Shown piece by piece: positions 8,241 to 16,540 of a stretch of DNA of 42,615 nucleotides. Source of the stretch: Verrucomicrobiota bacterium (lineage in GTDB: Bacteria; Verrucomicrobiota; Verrucomicrobiia; Limisphaerales; UBA8199). Each line of letters opens with the position of its first letter. Position 1 is the first letter of the stretch. Position numbers and translations under genes: made by a program. Below the pieces are notes generated by a model. It searched no databases. It saw nothing but the letters and a program-made list of their open reading frames with translations, and was not told where the DNA came from. Location: NCBI GenBank assembly GCA_003176045.1, contig PSRM01000010.1, positions 1 to 42,615 on the forward strand, read 5' to 3'.

Positions 8241-9016
8241 ATGTTCACCACGCGCCAGACCTCCTGCACCGCTTCAATCGTCGAGAACATGATATTCGCC
8301 GACACGAAGCGAGGCAAGATCGCGGTTTTCGGGGGCACCAACATCGGCATGCCTTCAGCTGGAAGCAGGAAAGTCTCGTAGCCTAGATCACGCATAAAGC
8401 CACGCAGTTGCGCCTGCGACACCCCGGCGCGCTCCATAGCTTCGAGATTCAGCTCGCACACAATGAACGGACACTTGAGAGTTTCAACCGATCCGGAAAG
8501 TGTTCTGAATTCCGCCCCTTCGATATCCAATTTTATCAGCTTAGCATGTTTTGCCGAGGTGTCATCCAATCCAATAGTCAATATTGGCTCTTTCTCGTCA
8601 GATTCTTCCCACAAAGAATTTTGACCGGGATCATCCTTATGAAGGAAAATAAAACTTGAATGGCAGTCGTCTAGCAGAGCGCGCTTCAAAATATCTATGT
8701 TTTTGTTATTAAGCGCTACGTTCTTTTTCAGCTTTTCAAAAGACGAAGAACTCGGCTCGTACGCCTCAACTCGACCTGCTGGACCAACAATGAAGGATGC
8801 CAAAATCGAAAAAAATCCGATATTCGCCCCACCATCAATAAAGATATCACCAGGGCGAAGAACGTGATTCATCACGTTGATCAGCTCAGGCTCAGGCCAA
8901 ACCTGAGCCTCCAAGTATTCCATCAGCTTCCGATCACAAACGAATTCAAGGTCAAGATCCATCCGGAGCTTGCAGTTGTCCCCCCGTGGTCCGCGAAACA
9001 GATATTCCCTGATCAT
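8237..9016 (-). CDS. FkbM-family methyltransferase
   Basis: 259 residues. SAM-binding motif I is IFIDGGANIGFFSILA near residues 57-72, motif II is VEAYEPSSSSFEKLKKN, and KLIKLDIEGAEFRTLSG matches the diagnostic D-I-E-G-A-E of FkbM enzymes, which O-methylate sugars and related small molecules. It sits in the phage's sugar-modification block, so a glycan cap is the likely substrate. Its middle (8,500-8,830) is clearly more AT-rich than its neighbours, which suggests recent acquisition. The first 65 bases overlap the next upstream gene. Confidence 0.85.
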   Translation of the reverse strand: MIREYLFRGPRGDNCKLRMDLDLEFVCDRKLMEYLEAQVWPEPELINVMNHVLRPGDIFIDGGANIGFFSILASFIVGPAGRVEAYEPSSSSFEKLKKNVALNNKNIDILKRALLDDCHSSFIFLHKDDPGQNSLWEESDEKEPILTIGLDDTSAKHAKLIKLDIEGAEFRTLSGSVETLKCPFIVCELNLEAMERAGVSQAQLRGFMRDLGYETFLLPAEGMPMLVPPKTAILPRFVSANIMFSTIEAVQEVWRVVNI

Positions 9017-9422
9017 CGTCTCTCAACCTTTTCAAAGCCGCCGACTTGATCGAGCCGAGCCATCGATCAAGCGCGACCTCGTGCGAATCACCCATGACTT
9101 CCCCAGTCAATTTGGCCATCTCGACCAGCAGCTCAACAACCTTGCCGGAATTTTCAATGCACTTGCGTTGAGCCTGCTGCACCTTCCCCGCCGTCTGCAG
9201 CATCCGGCGATAAGGCTCGTCAGTTTTCTCCCGCAACGCCTTCCGGCCGGCAAGCGTGATGTAGAGATTATGCGAACCCTCCGGATCTTGCGGTGATTTC
9301 TTACCGAGCAAAAGGCCCTTCTTGACCAGGGATTCGCACACCTCTTTCCAATGACCAATCGGCATCATCGGCACATCGTTTGAAGCGATCGACAGAACAA
9401 TCATCTCATCAGTGGTTAGCAT
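8952..9422 (-). CDS. Hypothetical protein with winged-helix-like N-terminus
   Basis: 156 residues. Residues 1-60 (MLTTDEMIVLSIASND, then HWKEVCESLVKKGLLLGKK, then NLYITLAGRKALRE) read like a MarR/PadR-type winged helix: helix, recognition helix, strand-loop-strand, ending in the common ITxxGxxxL. The rest is helical. It overlaps the FkbM start by 65 bases and the TPR gene stop by 7. The unusually long overlap could mean the FkbM gene actually starts downstream or that the two are tightly coupled. Confidence 0.55.
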   Translation of the reverse strand: MLTTDEMIVLSIASNDVPMMPIGHWKEVCESLVKKGLLLGKKSPQDPEGSHNLYITLAGRKALREKTDEPYRRMLQTAGKVQQAQRKCIENSGKVVELLVEMAKLTGEVMGDSHEVALDRWLGSIKSAALKRLRDDDQGISVSRTTGGQLQAPDGS

Positions 9423-10843
9423 TTGATCTTGTCCTCCAAAGCCGCCCTGATACGATCAAACACCGGCTCCCAGCGAGCTTCACGCCCTTGCTGAAAAATC
9501 ATATGTTTCGGATACCAAAGAGAGCCGTTCATGCTCGACGGGCCAATCCGATAATCCCGGCCGCGCCAGGAATACGGCACCCACGTCTCGATCCCAGCTG
9601 CGCCGGCAATGTGCCCCATCGCCGACTCACAAGTGATGACAAGGTCGAGATCACGCAGGATCGCCAAGGTGTCGGAAATCTCCCGGATCCACGGCTTGAG
9701 ATCCCGCACGATCGGGCCGGCACCGTGCTCATAAATCTGTTGCGAAGCGTCGTCCGCCTGCAACGAGTAAAGCTGCACGCCGGGCACCTGTGCCAGCTCG
9801 ATAAAATGCGCGATCGGAATCGACCGGTGCGGATTGATGTCGTTGAACGGCGAGCCCGACCACGCGATGCCGACATGCAGCAAGCGGTCAGTCGCTTTCC
9901 AGTGGCTCGGCGCATTGAAGGGCGGGATCTTGATACCGGACTGACCGATATATTCGTTATTCGACAAGCCCATGGCCCACGGCAGACTGACGAAGGTGGT
10001 CCAATAATCAGCGTGCGGGCGCGGCGTATTGAGCGGTGCGACGCGGATATTCTTCAGATGACCGAAACAGATGCTGAAAAGCCGAAGCAGTTCAGCCTGA
10101 CAGATAATATGCACCATCGTGCATCGCTCGGCCGCGCGCTCGACGAAGCGGGCGTAGCTCAGCGTGTCCCCCAGCCCCTGATCTGCCACCAGCCACAGCA
10201 CCTTACCCGATTCTCCGCGCCATTTCGGGTAGGGCATATGCAGGAATTCAGTGAACCGATAGGGAAAACGCGCCTCAAAATGAGCGAGCCCCTTCATGAA
10301 TTGGCGGTCAAACAGCAAAGCGAAGGCGTAGGCCATCTCGTTGACTGGATTATCCTCCAGCTCATACGCCTTCTGTGCACACCAAAGTGCTTTTTTCGTA
10401 TCTTGTTCCTCGCCATGCACCTGCGACAGCGACACATAAGCCGCGGCGTGCTTGGGATCGTCGAAAACCGCGCGCTCTAAAACTTCGAGCGCCTCATCAT
10501 TCTTCCCGATACTGTGCAGTTTCTGCCCCAAGGTGACCAGAGCCTTGTCGGTAAGATCCCGCGTCCGCCCTCCCGGCTGGCGATCGAACGGCAGCTGCGG
10601 CTCCTGCCCGTCCTCCAACGGCAGCTCCAGGAACCGGCGATAGCAAGCGATGGCGCCGAACGGCAAGCCAAGATCGGAATTCATCGCCGCGAGATAGTAC
10701 CAGCCGACCGCAAAGGTCGGATCCGCCGTTACTGCTGAGACGAAGAATTGATAGGCAACTTGCGCGTTTTTGGGATCTTCCTTATTGTTGTGTGCGGCGA
10801 CTGCGTTATTGAAGAACGCCAAAGCGCCAGTACGGTCACCCAT
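9416..10843 (-). CDS. TPR-domain glycosyltransferase (GT-B type)
   Basis: 475 residues. About residues 10-190 are degenerate tetratricopeptide repeats (VGWYYLAAMNSDLGLPFGAI, DEALEVLERAVFDDPKHAAA and YVSLSQVHGEEQDTKKAL). The C-terminal 250 residues look like the glycosyltransferase-9/GT41-like fold often fused to TPRs in bacteria and phages: WLVADQGLGDTLSYARFV, VGIAWSGSPFNDINPHRS, then LRDLDLVITCESAMGHIAGA and a final helix. It would transfer a sugar, likely onto a protein or glycan. The sugar neighbours 12,795-16,265 support this. No catalytic residue can be pinned down by eye. Confidence 0.75.
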   Translation of the reverse strand: MGDRTGALAFFNNAVAAHNNKEDPKNAQVAYQFFVSAVTADPTFAVGWYYLAAMNSDLGLPFGAIACYRRFLELPLEDGQEPQLPFDRQPGGRTRDLTDKALVTLGQKLHSIGKNDEALEVLERAVFDDPKHAAAYVSLSQVHGEEQDTKKALWCAQKAYELEDNPVNEMAYAFALLFDRQFMKGLAHFEARFPYRFTEFLHMPYPKWRGESGKVLWLVADQGLGDTLSYARFVERAAERCTMVHIICQAELLRLFSICFGHLKNIRVAPLNTPRPHADYWTTFVSLPWAMGLSNNEYIGQSGIKIPPFNAPSHWKATDRLLHVGIAWSGSPFNDINPHRSIPIAHFIELAQVPGVQLYSLQADDASQQIYEHGAGPIVRDLKPWIREISDTLAILRDLDLVITCESAMGHIAGAAGIETWVPYSWRGRDYRIGPSSMNGSLWYPKHMIFQQGREARWEPVFDRIRAALEDKIKC

Positions 10844-11036
10844 TTTTCTTCATCCTGTCCGCACAAATGGTTATCGACATGCGATGACCAATCCTGCCGC
10901 CCGCACGGGCCGGCAAGATCGGCTCATTGATCTGATGGATCCACTCGCCCTGATGCAGCCGCGGCTCATTGCCCTGAGCGCACCACTTACAGCTTGACGG
11001 TAGATCCGATCTCGTCAGACTTCTTGTTGAACTCAT
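10836..11036 (-). CDS. Small Cys-containing phage protein
   Basis: 66 residues, starting inside the MazG-like gene and overlapping the TPR gene start by 8 bases. Core CKWCAQGNEPRLHQGEWIH with a later Cys resembles short phage proteins with C-x2-C-x-x-G...W-H and a final Cys, probably a zinc or structural knuckle. The start is uncertain: no good ribosome site is visible for ATG 11036, and the first 15 residues may not be translated. Confidence 0.45.
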   Translation of the reverse strand: MSSTRSLTRSDLPSSCKWCAQGNEPRLHQGEWIHQINEPILPARAGGRIGHRMSITICADRMKKNG

Positions 11037-11493
11037 CGCGCACCGCCTTGCCGAGATCGATGCCTTGGCTCGCCGCCCATAGGTCGAGATAGATCAGCGT
11101 GCCAGCGATCTCCGACGCGAGATCGGCAAGGTATTCCTCCTTGCTTTTCTTGTTCCCGGCGACACCGTCGCGGAACCGCAGAATTTTCTTGGCGATATTC
11201 TGCGCCGAGCCGAGCCCGTGCATAGCGAGGAGCGCAAGGAACGCGCCGATCGATTCGCCACCTTCGCCGCCGGCCGCATTGCCCCACTCTGCACCTGACC
11301 AGCTGTCGAGCGGATGGCCGAAACCTTCCTCGCACCGACGCACATTGGTTGTGCGCAAAGACCCAAAGGTCAGGCCGGAATCGGTTAAAATCCTGCGCGC
11401 TTGACACAAGTGCTCATAGCTCTCAGTCGAGAACCGATAATTTGGTTTGGTTGCTGCGGCCCAAAGCAGCTCAAGGGCTTCATTCGGTGTCAT
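10987..11493 (-). CDS. MazG-like NTP pyrophosphohydrolase
   Basis: 168 residues. The C-terminal 100 residues have the all-alpha MazG pattern: WGNAAGGEGGE then NIAKKILRFRDG, EEYLADLASEIAGTLIYLDL, and GIDLGKAVRDEFNKKSDEIG. In the family these helices coordinate Mg and hydrolyse nucleoside triphosphates to monophosphates. The canonical ExxE acidic pairs are partly altered here (GGEGGE and ASEIAG), so activity is not certain. In phages MazG homologues are thought to alter nucleotide or alarmone pools. Overlaps the recombinase gene by 4 bases. Confidence 0.75.
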   Translation of the reverse strand: MTPNEALELLWAAATKPNYRFSTESYEHLCQARRILTDSGLTFGSLRTTNVRRCEEGFGHPLDSWSGAEWGNAAGGEGGESIGAFLALLAMHGLGSAQNIAKKILRFRDGVAGNKKSKEEYLADLASEIAGTLIYLDLWAASQGIDLGKAVRDEFNKKSDEIGSTVKL

Positions 11494-12194
11494 GGCTTGA
11501 CATAAAACTCCGTTGTGAGCATTCGTTTGATTTGCTCCGCGCCATAGCGCGTACCGTTGCGGCTGACGAACCCCTGCCGCTCCAGCTCCTCAGCGACCGC
11601 GCGCAGCGAGCGCGTCGGCGCCAGCGAGCGCGCCAGCTCAATCCCCGACTGCTCGCTCCAGATCGGCACCAAAACGGCGTCCTTGCCCTCGCCCGCGAGC
11701 CGATGGCCGGTCGGCGTCTTGCCACCGATATAGCCCCCGCGCGCCCGCTTGCCGCGCTTCCCTTCGCGAATGCGCTCAGCGATCCGCCCGCGCTCAAACT
11801 CGGCGAGCGCCGCCAGCACGGTGAAAAACAGCTTCCCCGTCAGGCTTTCGTTCACCGGCTCAACACCGATATCGATCAGGATCACCCCGACCTGCTGGCG
11901 AGCGAACCGCTCGATCATCGCCAGAGCGTCCGACGCCGACCGGAACAGCCGGTCGAGCTTCGCCGCCACGATCACGTCGCCCGGCTCGATCTCCGCCAAG
12001 AGCTTGGCGCCCGCCGGCCGATCACGCAGCGGCACGGAGCCCGACACGCCAGGATCAGAATAGACCACGACGCCTGACGCGGGCTCGCGACGCAGGCCGG
12101 CGATGCTGCGGATCACCTCCTCCTGCCGATGCAAGGACGACTTCCCGTCCGCCGCCTGCTCGATCGTCGACACCCGGCAATAGGCCCGGATCAC
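11490..12194 (-). CDS. Serine recombinase (resolvase family)
   Basis: 234 residues. The N-terminal catalytic domain (1-150) starts RAYCRVSTIEQ, with the nucleophile Ser9 in the R-V-S-T motif. It continues with VVYSDPGVSGS, a Gly/Asp/Arg segment IVAAKLDRLFRSASDAL and LFFTVLAALAEFERGRIAER, all standard. A shorter C-terminal part (GRGYIGG-type linker, SLRAVAEELERQGFVSRNGT and a last helix) supplies DNA binding. It is too short for a large serine integrase and fits a resolvase/invertase-sized enzyme. It suggests temperate or dimer-resolving behaviour, but I see no attachment-site pair beside it. Confidence 0.85.
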   Translation of the reverse strand: MIRAYCRVSTIEQAADGKSSLHRQEEVIRSIAGLRREPASGVVVYSDPGVSGSVPLRDRPAGAKLLAEIEPGDVIVAAKLDRLFRSASDALAMIERFARQQVGVILIDIGVEPVNESLTGKLFFTVLAALAEFERGRIAERIREGKRGKRARGGYIGGKTPTGHRLAGEGKDAVLVPIWSEQSGIELARSLAPTRSLRAVAEELERQGFVSRNGTRYGAEQIKRMLTTEFYVKP

Positions 12195-12766
12195 GCCCGC
12201 CTCCCCGCATATTGGAGCACCACGTCCGGCTCCTCATCAGGATAATCGCGCAGTCGGGCAAAAAACACGGCGGAGCGATCAAGCTCCTCAAACTCAACCA
12301 AGGGCGGCGGTCGGCGCAGGATCATGCCGATCAGAAATAGTGGTAATGCAGCAAGTGCCGCCACTATCACATAAGACATTGCGCCGGCTCCCGCCTCGGG
12401 GGCGACGTGGGAGGCGGGAGCCGACGCCACCGGCACGCCGGACTGGGGATCCGACAACGCGCCGATCTCGGGATGCCACGCAGCAAAGACCGCCTCAGGA
12501 TCCTGCCGCCACAGCGGATTGATATTGTTCCACAGCACATAGGGAATCGACGGAGCGCTCGGCTCGACGGCAGGTAGCTCTGCAGTCCTCCGTCGAGCGC
12601 GATGCACCTCCTGCCAGCAATGGCTGTGGACTTTGACCTTATGACGTATCGTGTGAAACTGCCGCTCTGTCAAGCAGCGCTCGGCCGATTCCGAGCACGT
12701 CGACAAACCAAGCACCAGCACAAAAATAGCAGCCACAGCGATGATGGCATAAGCGACGCCTCGCAT
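12191..12766 (-). CDS. Membrane protein with two predicted TM segments
   Basis: 191 residues. An N-terminal hydrophobic stretch AYAIIAVAAIFVLVLGL (5-21), directly followed by Cys, could be a signal anchor or lipobox-like start. The middle is Cys/Arg-rich then Pro/Ala-rich. A second TM segment (VIVAALAALPLFLIGMIL) lies near residue 140, followed by a charged cytoplasmic tail. Overlaps the recombinase start. A small lysis accessory or envelope protein is possible, but nothing specific is recognised. Confidence 0.5.
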   Translation of the reverse strand: MRGVAYAIIAVAAIFVLVLGLSTCSESAERCLTERQFHTIRHKVKVHSHCWQEVHRARRRTAELPAVEPSAPSIPYVLWNNINPLWRQDPEAVFAAWHPEIGALSDPQSGVPVASAPASHVAPEAGAGAMSYVIVAALAALPLFLIGMILRRPPPLVEFEELDRSAVFFARLRDYPDEEPDVVLQYAGRRA

Positions 12767-12794
12767 CCCCAGTCTCCCCCAGTCAAAGCCTCGA

Positions 12795-13808
12795 TCAAGC
12801 TTGTGTAAGTGTCTTACTCCTGATCCGATCAGAAATCCAGCGAAAAGTCGGCGTCAAACCAGAAAAAAGAGATTGGCTTGGAGCCCATTTGAGCCTCGCC
12901 TGTATCAAGGTGTTGTCGGAATTGCGCTTTTCTGCTCCGGTCGGCCCCTTCATAAAGCGAAATCTCGGAGTTTTATTGGCGAGCCCGCAAATCATCGCTG
13001 CCAACTCGGCGATGCTGACTGACTCCGACGAACCGATATTAACCGGCCCGTTGAACTCCGACTGCATCAGCCGGCGAACACCCTCAATGCACTCGTCGAT
13101 ATAGAGAAACGACCGCAACTGTTTCCCATCCCCCCAAATTTCGATTTCTCCTAGATCCGCCTCCGCCTCAATCACCTTGCGGCACAACGCGGCCGGCGCC
13201 TTCTCCCGCCCACCCTCAAAGACGCTGTACGGCCCAAAGATGTTGTGGAACCGAGCGATCTTGACATCAATCCCCCAATTCCTGCGCGCCGCCAGATACG
13301 CTTGCTCCGCGAACCACTTTTCTTTGCCGTAGTCGCTGTCGCATGTCGTCGGATTGGCCAGCGATTCGCGCAGCCCGTCCTCCATGCCCGGTATCCACTC
13401 CGGATACACGCAGGCGGACGACGCATAAAACAAGCGGCCCTGGAACCGGAACGGTTTTTTGAACGGCGATGTCTGCGACAACGGCCGAAGCGCGTGAAGC
13501 ACGTTCATGTTGATCATCGTGTTTGACACGATAATATCGGCATCGTTCTTCCCAGAAAAAATGAACCCAGCCCCACCCATGTCGGCAGCCAGCTGATAAA
13601 TATCGTCAATTCCCTGATCCACGATCAGGCTGTAAGCAAGGTTCGGATCGCGGAGATCCCCCAGTTGAAACACGTCGGGCTCGGTTATCCAGCCGAACCG
13701 GGGAAACGCGATGTCGACCGCCTTGACCCAAAACCCTTCATGCACGAGCCGATTGACAAGATGCACCCCAATGAACCCGGCCCCGCCCAGCACTAGACAA
13801 CGCTTCAT
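12795..13808 (-). CDS. NAD-dependent epimerase, GDP-mannose 3,5-epimerase-like
   Basis: 337 residues. Rossmann motif LVLGGAGFIGVHL at 5-17. The segments YQLAADMGGAGFIF, YASSACVYPEW, RFHNIFGPYSVF-EGGREKAPAA, EIWGDGKQLRSFLYIDECIEG and PVNIGSSESVS follow the GDP-mannose 3,5-epimerase group closely, including the Cys in SSACVYP used as acid/base there. The short-chain dehydrogenase Tyr/Lys pair is in SDYGKEKW. Known GME enzymes turn GDP-mannose into GDP-L-galactose or GDP-L-gulose. Here it would supply an unusual nucleotide sugar to the phage glycosyltransferases next door. The substrate is inferred from the family only. Confidence 0.82.
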   Translation of the reverse strand: MKRCLVLGGAGFIGVHLVNRLVHEGFWVKAVDIAFPRFGWITEPDVFQLGDLRDPNLAYSLIVDQGIDDIYQLAADMGGAGFIFSGKNDADIIVSNTMINMNVLHALRPLSQTSPFKKPFRFQGRLFYASSACVYPEWIPGMEDGLRESLANPTTCDSDYGKEKWFAEQAYLAARRNWGIDVKIARFHNIFGPYSVFEGGREKAPAALCRKVIEAEADLGEIEIWGDGKQLRSFLYIDECIEGVRRLMQSEFNGPVNIGSSESVSIAELAAMICGLANKTPRFRFMKGPTGAEKRNSDNTLIQARLKWAPSQSLFSGLTPTFRWISDRIRSKTLTQA

Positions 13809-13818
13809 GTCCTGCCCT

Positions 13819-14004
13819 TTACGATCGCACCAGCTTCATTTCCTGCCAGCCTTCCGGCTTGCCATGCAGCGCTCGCATGTCACCGAGCATCAAATGCATC
13901 CGCGGATCAGGATGGTTGTTCGGACCATCAGACGGCTCCAGCTCCCGGCCGGAATAGAGATGAACCTCCATCGTGCCGAGCAGCCCCGCCAACACGTCAC
14001 CCAT
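13819..14004 (-). CDS. Hypothetical protein
   Basis: 61 residues, ATG 14004, between the epimerase and a glycosyltransferase. Contains MEVHLYSGRELEPSDGPNNH and PRMHLMLGDMRALHG. No family recognised; the spacing (10-13 bases each side) is typical of this operon. Confidence 0.45.
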   Translation of the reverse strand: MGDVLAGLLGTMEVHLYSGRELEPSDGPNNHPDPRMHLMLGDMRALHGKPEGWQEMKLVRS

Positions 14005-14016
14005 ATGCTTTGCTCC

Positions 14017-15267
14017 TTACGCGACCGGAGGCAGATGATAATGACGAAAGAACGCGCTTGATCGAAACCAGGGCTGAATCTGACCGCACTGCAGCCCCAG
14101 GATCACCGCGCCCTCATCGCACGACACCTGTACCTCCCGCGTCTCCATCCGGCCGGGTATCGACAACCCAACGATCTCCCCAGTATCGGGGATCTCCGGA
14201 CTGATGTCACTCGAATCAGTGAACACCCGGATATGGCACCCCTTTCGCTTGGTCATCACGACCAAGGCCGCCTGCCCGAACAGCGGGAATTTCACCTTGG
14301 CCCCGGAGCGCGCCGCCTGCCAGCCGAACGGCCCGAACCCCTGTGACCAGCGCAACCGCCAATCACTATCGGCTCCGGTCGCCTCCAGGAACGCCCCGCC
14401 CGGCTTCACCATCTGCCGCATATGGTGCGCGAAGACGATGTGCTGGCCCGCCTGCGCCCCATGCAGGCGGAGCACCGCGCCCCCGGCCGGCTCGACCAGC
14501 TCATGACGATGCCGTCGCCGGTGCGCCAGCGCCTTCTCATATGCGCGCAACCCATCGGGATCGCGGAACACGTCAAGCGGCTCGCGTACCTCACGCAGCC
14601 CAAACCCCGCATGATTAGGATCGAGCGACCGGGTCTTGGCCGGCGTGAGCGCGCGCGACTGCAGCCCGACCCGGGCAAGCTGGGCATCGAACGACCAGTC
14701 GGCGGTGAGCGTCTGGATCGCATCGCGAAAGCACCAGCGCGCCGCGATGTCCACGCCCGCCAGCGATCCAAACACGGCCCGGTTATCGATGGTGTGGCCG
14801 GTGCGATAGGTGTTGAGAATATGGTGCGCAGCCTCACGTGAGAAAATCACCATGCCGGCGCCGAGATTATGCATCACCGCATAGCCGTCGCATTGAAACA
14901 GGACACGATCCTCATAGGAGCGCGCGCTGACGGCGCCGACACGGGGCTCAAACAAGCTCATGGTCGGCTCGAACCAGTCCGGCTCAAGCAGCACGTCATT
15001 CTCCACGATGCCGATATAGTCGTAGCCGGCCTCCAGCAAAGTCGTGAGAGAATAGACGATCGCCGCATCGGCGCCGCCACGAATGTTGACGTGAACCGTC
15101 ATGGTGTGGTGCGCTTTGTACTGGACTGGAAGCTGCTCCCCAGCCAGCGTATCCGATCCGTCGATCCACCAGAGATCAAACTTGTTAGGCTGGAGCAGGG
15201 GCTCGATCGTCCGCTTCGACATCTCAACCCGGTCTTTGGTGTGAAACGCAATACCGACCTTGTTCAC
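14017..15267 (-). CDS. GT-A-type glycosyltransferase-like protein
   Basis: 416 residues. The first 220 look like a GT-A nucleotide-sugar transferase: VGIAFHTKDRVEMSKRTI at the start, YDYIGIVENDVLLEPDWF with an acidic N-D-V metal motif near residue 90, and GVDIAARWCFRDAI. The second half (about 250-416) is different. It includes AGQHIVFAHHMRQMVKPGGAFLEAT, reminiscent of a methyltransferase core, so this may be a two-domain protein. Overlaps the next upstream gene by 4 bases. The acceptor is unknown; virion or host surface glycan is inferred from context. Confidence 0.65.
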   Translation of the reverse strand: MNKVGIAFHTKDRVEMSKRTIEPLLQPNKFDLWWIDGSDTLAGEQLPVQYKAHHTMTVHVNIRGGADAAIVYSLTTLLEAGYDYIGIVENDVLLEPDWFEPTMSLFEPRVGAVSARSYEDRVLFQCDGYAVMHNLGAGMVIFSREAAHHILNTYRTGHTIDNRAVFGSLAGVDIAARWCFRDAIQTLTADWSFDAQLARVGLQSRALTPAKTRSLDPNHAGFGLREVREPLDVFRDPDGLRAYEKALAHRRRHRHELVEPAGGAVLRLHGAQAGQHIVFAHHMRQMVKPGGAFLEATGADSDWRLRWSQGFGPFGWQAARSGAKVKFPLFGQAALVVMTKRKGCHIRVFTDSSDISPEIPDTGEIVGLSIPGRMETREVQVSCDEGAVILGLQCGQIQPWFRSSAFFRHYHLPPVA

Positions 15268-16265
15268 AGTGTCTGCTCCATATCGTCACAGAAGGCCAGC
15301 GCGGTCTTCATTTGCGGGCCGATCACGTAATCAAAATCGGCCAGACTTTCGAAAGTTTTGCGCGCGAAGGTCAAAGCGGTGTCGTCTTTTTCCGGAACGT
15401 GCCTGAGCAGACAGAACGCAAGTAGCTGAAATGTCTTCATTCCGTACATTTCTTGCTCCAGATCATGCTGGAGCGTGTGCGGATTGCGCGCCTGACAAAC
15501 AACCGGCGGGCCGAAGTGCACGCACATCCCCCGCCAAGCCATGTAGCATTGGCACAGCAGGCTGGCGAAGATGTCGTCATAGCGCCCGACGCCGGTCCAC
15601 ATCATCATGAGCGGCGCCAGCTCGCGCACGAACGCGGTATTCTGAGAATTGAATACCGTCGTTGTGCTCACCGGATCTACGATCACGCCAGCTCGACCGG
15701 CCGCATTCAAATCTTTTACCAGAGGTTGACCAGCAGCACGCGACACTGCGCCGATGTCCGGATCCCCGACCCAAAGACCGGCAGCGACGCCGACCTTCTG
15801 GCCTATCGCCGGCACACCGTCGATTTCAGCGTAATCGCAATGAAACGGAAGCCCACGATGCAGGCAAGGAGGAACAGTAAGCCCGCCGGGATTGAACCAT
15901 TGCCCACCCGCCTTCAAACCAAAAAACGGCGTGGTCAGCAGGCGCTCGAAAGTGTGGAAATAGCCGGGGCTCAAGGGGGTATTGTCGTCATCGACCGACA
16001 CGATAATGTCAGCCCCCCATTTCACCGCCTCCAGCAAAGCCAAATTCCGCCGCTGAATCGTTCGCCAGCCGATCAGCTCCGAGCACGAATACTCGTAACC
16101 AAAAACAACGTGGCAACGGTCGATCGTCTGAAGAAAATCAACCAATGAAATTGGGCTGTCGCGCTCGACCGCGACAAACATCTCGACGTTCGGCCCATAC
16201 TTCCGATAAAGCTTGAGCACATGCGGAACGTTGATGGTGGTGGTGACCAGCGCGATCTTGCTCAT
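15264..16265 (-). CDS. Glycosyltransferase, STELLO/RGP-like GT-A fold
   Basis: 333 residues from ATG 16265, which overlaps the stop of the ribbon-helix-helix gene (ATGA) and has GGAG upstream; longer starts run into that gene. IALVTTTINVPHVLKLY, DIIVSVDDDNTPLSPGYF (D-D-D metal motif), FNPGGLTVPPCLHRGLPFH and VGRYDDIFASLLCQCYMAW resemble the STELLO and reversibly glycosylated polypeptide group, whose members handle UDP sugars. This is unusual for a phage. Function is inferred from those motifs plus the adjoining sugar genes. Confidence 0.65.
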   Translation of the reverse strand: MSKIALVTTTINVPHVLKLYRKYGPNVEMFVAVERDSPISLVDFLQTIDRCHVVFGYEYSCSELIGWRTIQRRNLALLEAVKWGADIIVSVDDDNTPLSPGYFHTFERLLTTPFFGLKAGGQWFNPGGLTVPPCLHRGLPFHCDYAEIDGVPAIGQKVGVAAGLWVGDPDIGAVSRAAGQPLVKDLNAAGRAGVIVDPVSTTTVFNSQNTAFVRELAPLMMMWTGVGRYDDIFASLLCQCYMAWRGMCVHFGPPVVCQARNPHTLQHDLEQEMYGMKTFQLLAFCLLRHVPEKDDTALTFARKTFESLADFDYVIGPQMKTALAFCDDMEQTL

Positions 16266-16429
16266 GACGCTCCTGTCTGCGCTTCCTTCGCCCGCACCCA
16301 CTGTGCCAGGATCGCCAGGATCAGCGCGTGCTCGGAAATCGGCGGATCATTGCTTTCCGCCGCCTGTCGGATCTTCTCTTTCAGCTCGGCCGGAATCCGG
16401 ATGCTGGTCGGCGGAAACTGCTTGGCCAT
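16262..16429 (-). CDS. Arc-like ribbon-helix-helix protein
   Basis: 55 residues: FPPTSIRIPAELKEKIRQAA then a second helix (SEHALILAILAQWVRAKEA). A beta strand with alternating polar residues (TSIRIP) followed by two helices is the Arc/MetJ DNA-binding pattern, acting as a dimer on operators. ATG 16429 has TGGAAAT upstream and the stop overlaps the glycosyltransferase start. A repressor tuned to the leftward operon is plausible, but its target is not visible. Confidence 0.65.
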   Translation of the reverse strand: MAKQFPPTSIRIPAELKEKIRQAAESNDPPISEHALILAILAQWVRAKEAQTGAS

Positions 16430-16441
16430 ATTTCCAAAAAC

Positions 16442-16540
16442 TCACTTCAAGGTGACGGGCGCCGGGGGCCGGGTGGTTGGGGGGGCTGTGGAGCCCCCGG
16501 CGCTCGATCCGGGCCTGGAGATCACGAGCCCGAATTTCAT
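16442..16540 (-). CDS. Possible 32-residue Pro/Thr-rich peptide
   Basis: ATG 16540 overlaps the methyltransferase TGA (ATGA), with CAGGAA upstream, and the frame ends at 16442, 12 bases before the next gene's start. The sequence begins MKFGLVISRPGSSAGG and then is almost only Pro, Thr, Ala. The DNA also forms a 7-bp hairpin (GGGGGCT / AGCCCCC, about 16482-16499). The stretch may therefore be an RNA element rather than a useful peptide. Confidence 0.35.
   Translation of the reverse strand: MKFGLVISRPGSSAGGSTAPPTTRPPAPVTLK

Noticed and set aside
11490..12194. Large serine integrase with attachment site
   Set aside because: Too short (234 residues) for a large integrase, and no repeat pair resembling attP/attL was found beside it.
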